Assembly: GCA_937900465.1 (NCBI GenBank)
Contig: CALCEJ010000007.1
Span: forward strand, 1 to 6,967
Direction: 5' to 3'
Length of the DNA stretch: 6,967 bases
Source of the DNA: an uncultured Bacteroidales bacterium
Lineage (GTDB): Bacteria; Bacteroidota; Bacteroidia; Bacteroidales; UBA932
Shown here one piece after another: positions 5,650 through 6,967 of the stretch. Within the stretch, counting starts at the first letter, position 1. Every line of letters begins with the position of its first letter. Under the pieces are notes generated by a model. The model worked only from the letters and a program-made list of their open reading frames with translations, did no database searches and was not told the origin of the DNA. A program made the translations under genes and the position numbers.

Positions 5650-6967
5650 CGGCTTTCCTCCGCTCCTTTTCGAGATACTTTTCGAAGATTGCGCGTTCCC
5701 TCTGGGCCTTCCGTTCGAGACGACGGAGGGCCTTGAGTTTTTTGGCTCTTTCCTTCTGGAGCGCCTTCTCTGCCTTTGCCGCCTGCTTTTCCTCATAGAT
5801 GCGGTCCTGCTCAGCCCATTTTGCCTCGAGGGCGGCCTGCCTCTCCGCTTTCTTCCTTGCGCGTTCCTCCGCTTTCCGAGCCTTCTCCTCCGCCTGTCGC
5901 TGCTTCTGAGCAGCCTTCAAATCTTCCTTCGTCAGCTCCCCAGGCGCGGGAGCGGTCAGAGTATCCGCGGGAGAAGCCACACCCGAAAGGGAATCCCGGA
6001 CAGTGGGAAGAGAGGTCTCCAGGGAATCCGCTACGGAAGATGAAGTGATCAGTGAATCCTGCCCAAGGAGCGAATCAACAGGCGCGGCAAGCGAATCCAT
6101 AACGGATTCCGCCATCTTCAGGGAGTCAGCGATCCTTCGTTTTTCGCGAGCCCTTACGACCTCAAGGGAGTCCCTTAAGGCTATTTCCTTGTAAACGCTC
6201 TTGATATAGCCGGGGAAATAGGTGTTTGTCTGGGTGAATTCCGCGTGGGGCCGGGCGAGGTATTCTACCCGTTCCGTAGGCTTCGGAAGGCGGGTTGTAA
6301 TGTCTGAAGGGGACTTGGGCCTCCTCTCCGGATCCCATCTGAAACCCTTGAGCCGCTTTTCATCTTCTGCCATCTGGACAACAGGATATGCATTGTTCTT
6401 TGCATTCTCGAAGTAATAGATTTTGTCCAGATTTCCCTCATCGAACACGGCATACAGCATCTTGGACTCAACCGTATTCACTGTTGCGAGAGCGTCATTT
6501 TCCTGCAGGAAGAACAGGGCCGATGCGCCTCCGAGGGCATCGAAACGGGTAAGGGTGAGTGTGGATGCCGCGGTGGAATCAAAGTATGCGACCATCTCCA
6601 CACCCTTTATCTGGTCGAAGCTGACTTCGTCTTCCTGGGTTGTGATGAACGCGTTGGAGATAAGATGGGCCTTACGGACCTGCTGGTTCTTGACGACGGC
6701 GTAAATGCTGTCAGCGGAATACTGGCGGTTACCTTCGTTGAAGAGCAGAGGGTCTTTGTAAAGGCGTATCAGGGAGTCACGGTCGTTGAATGCGAGTGAA
6801 TCACCGGACATCTGAAGGTCATCACGGAATACGCGGATCTTGCCGGTGCCCCAGATCATCGACACCTTAGTGCTGTCAATCGGAGGCAGGGCCGCTGTCG
6901 TGTCCGAAGGAGCGGTAAACGTCGTGTCCGAAGGGGCGGGTTCCGGCTCTTCCGTTTCAGGGGCTGG
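5618..6967 (-). CDS. OstA-like (LptA-related) envelope protein, C-terminal part
   Basis: The frame is open from the right edge, so the N-terminus, signal peptide and first OstA repeats are missing; 449 residues are visible. After a Pro/Thr/Glu-rich stretch (fragment residues 1-34), a beta-rich OstA/LptA-type region begins, with WGTGKIRVFRDDLQMSGDSL, LIRLYKDPLLFNEGNRQYSADSI and DQIKGVEMVAYF, the pattern of strands with D-S-L/I turns that carries lipopolysaccharide in the Lpt bridge. It continues to a YFPGYIKSVYKE motif. A Ser/Asp linker with repeated DSL (about 265-337) leads to a roughly 105-residue Lys/Arg/Glu/Ala-rich tail (about 344-449), probably one long helix or coiled coil. Bacteroidota OstA-like proteins commonly carry such linkers and tails; I assign the family from memory. 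A GTG at 6865 is not the start. The function is probably LPS transport or outer-membrane assembly in the periplasm. Confidence 0.78.
   Translation of the reverse strand, partial: PAPETEEPEPAPSDTTFTAPSDTTAALPPIDSTKVSMIWGTGKIRVFRDDLQMSGDSLAFNDRDSLIRLYKDPLLFNEGNRQYSADSIYAVVKNQQVRKAHLISNAFITTQEDEVSFDQIKGVEMVAYFDSTAASTLTLTRFDALGGASALFFLQENDALATVNTVESKMLYAVFDEGNLDKIYYFENAKNNAYPVVQMAEDEKRLKGFRWDPERRPKSPSDITTRLPKPTERVEYLARPHAEFTQTNTYFPGYIKSVYKEIALRDSLEVVRAREKRRIADSLKMAESVMDSLAAPVDSLLGQDSLITSSSVADSLETSLPTVRDSLSGVASPADTLTAPAPGELTKEDLKAAQKQRQAEEKARKAEERARKKAERQAALEAKWAEQDRIYEEKQAAKAEKALQKERAKKLKALRRLERKAQRERAIFEKYLEKERRKAAKPLRKAKES
6897..6934 (-). repeat. 24-bp-period coding repeat in the OstA-like gene
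   Basis: GTCGTGTCCGAAGG occurs at 6897-6910 and again at 6921-6934, a period of 24 bp, encoding APSDTTFT followed by APSDTT in the protein. This is a low-complexity Pro/Ser/Thr linker duplication between domains and stays in frame. Confidence 0.6.

Overview
The window looks like a chromosomal segment from a Bacteroidota (Bacteroidales-type) bacterium of fairly high GC. The evidence is three good matches to the Bacteroidota sigma-factor promoter pattern (-7 box TAnnTTTG, two of them with a TTTG at -33), a 23S rRNA 5' end of the Bacteroides kind, and an OstA-like protein with the Ser/Asp-rich linkers and charged tail usual in that phylum. The exact genus cannot be named from the sequence alone; a Rikenellaceae-like organism is only a guess.

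Layout. Positions 1-506 are the 5' part of a 23S rRNA gene on the minus strand, running off the left edge. A leader of about 200 nt with several hairpins (507-711) lies upstream of it, followed by a strong promoter with phased A/T tracts (717-775). No 16S or tRNA gene lies upstream: protein genes on the opposite strand begin within about 400 bp, so this 23S gene appears to be transcribed by itself, unlinked from 16S.

Positions 787-2402 hold a small accessory module: a divergent promoter, an unrecognised 117-aa protein, and two bases later a 303-aa HUH/Y1 transposase of the REP-associated (RAYT, IS200-like) type with a C-terminal helix-turn-helix. The module is bracketed by copies of a palindromic repeat whose core is GCAGACCTTCCGC: one half-copy upstream, and a perfect palindrome, an imperfect palindrome and an extra half-copy downstream. 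A perfect 10-bp hairpin lies at the start of the transposase coding sequence, a plausible brake on its expression. This RAYT plus partner gene plus repeat family is the most interesting part of the window.

Positions 2403-5649 are a two-gene peptide-use operon: an OPT-family membrane transporter and, overlapping it by one base (TAATG), peptidase T. The transporter presumably imports small peptides and PepT trims tripeptides in the cytoplasm. The last repeat unit ends directly against this operon's -7 promoter box.

Positions 5618-6967 hold the C-terminal 449 residues of an OstA-like (LptA-related) envelope protein on the minus strand, open at the right edge. Its 3' end overlaps the 3' end of pepT by 32 bp.
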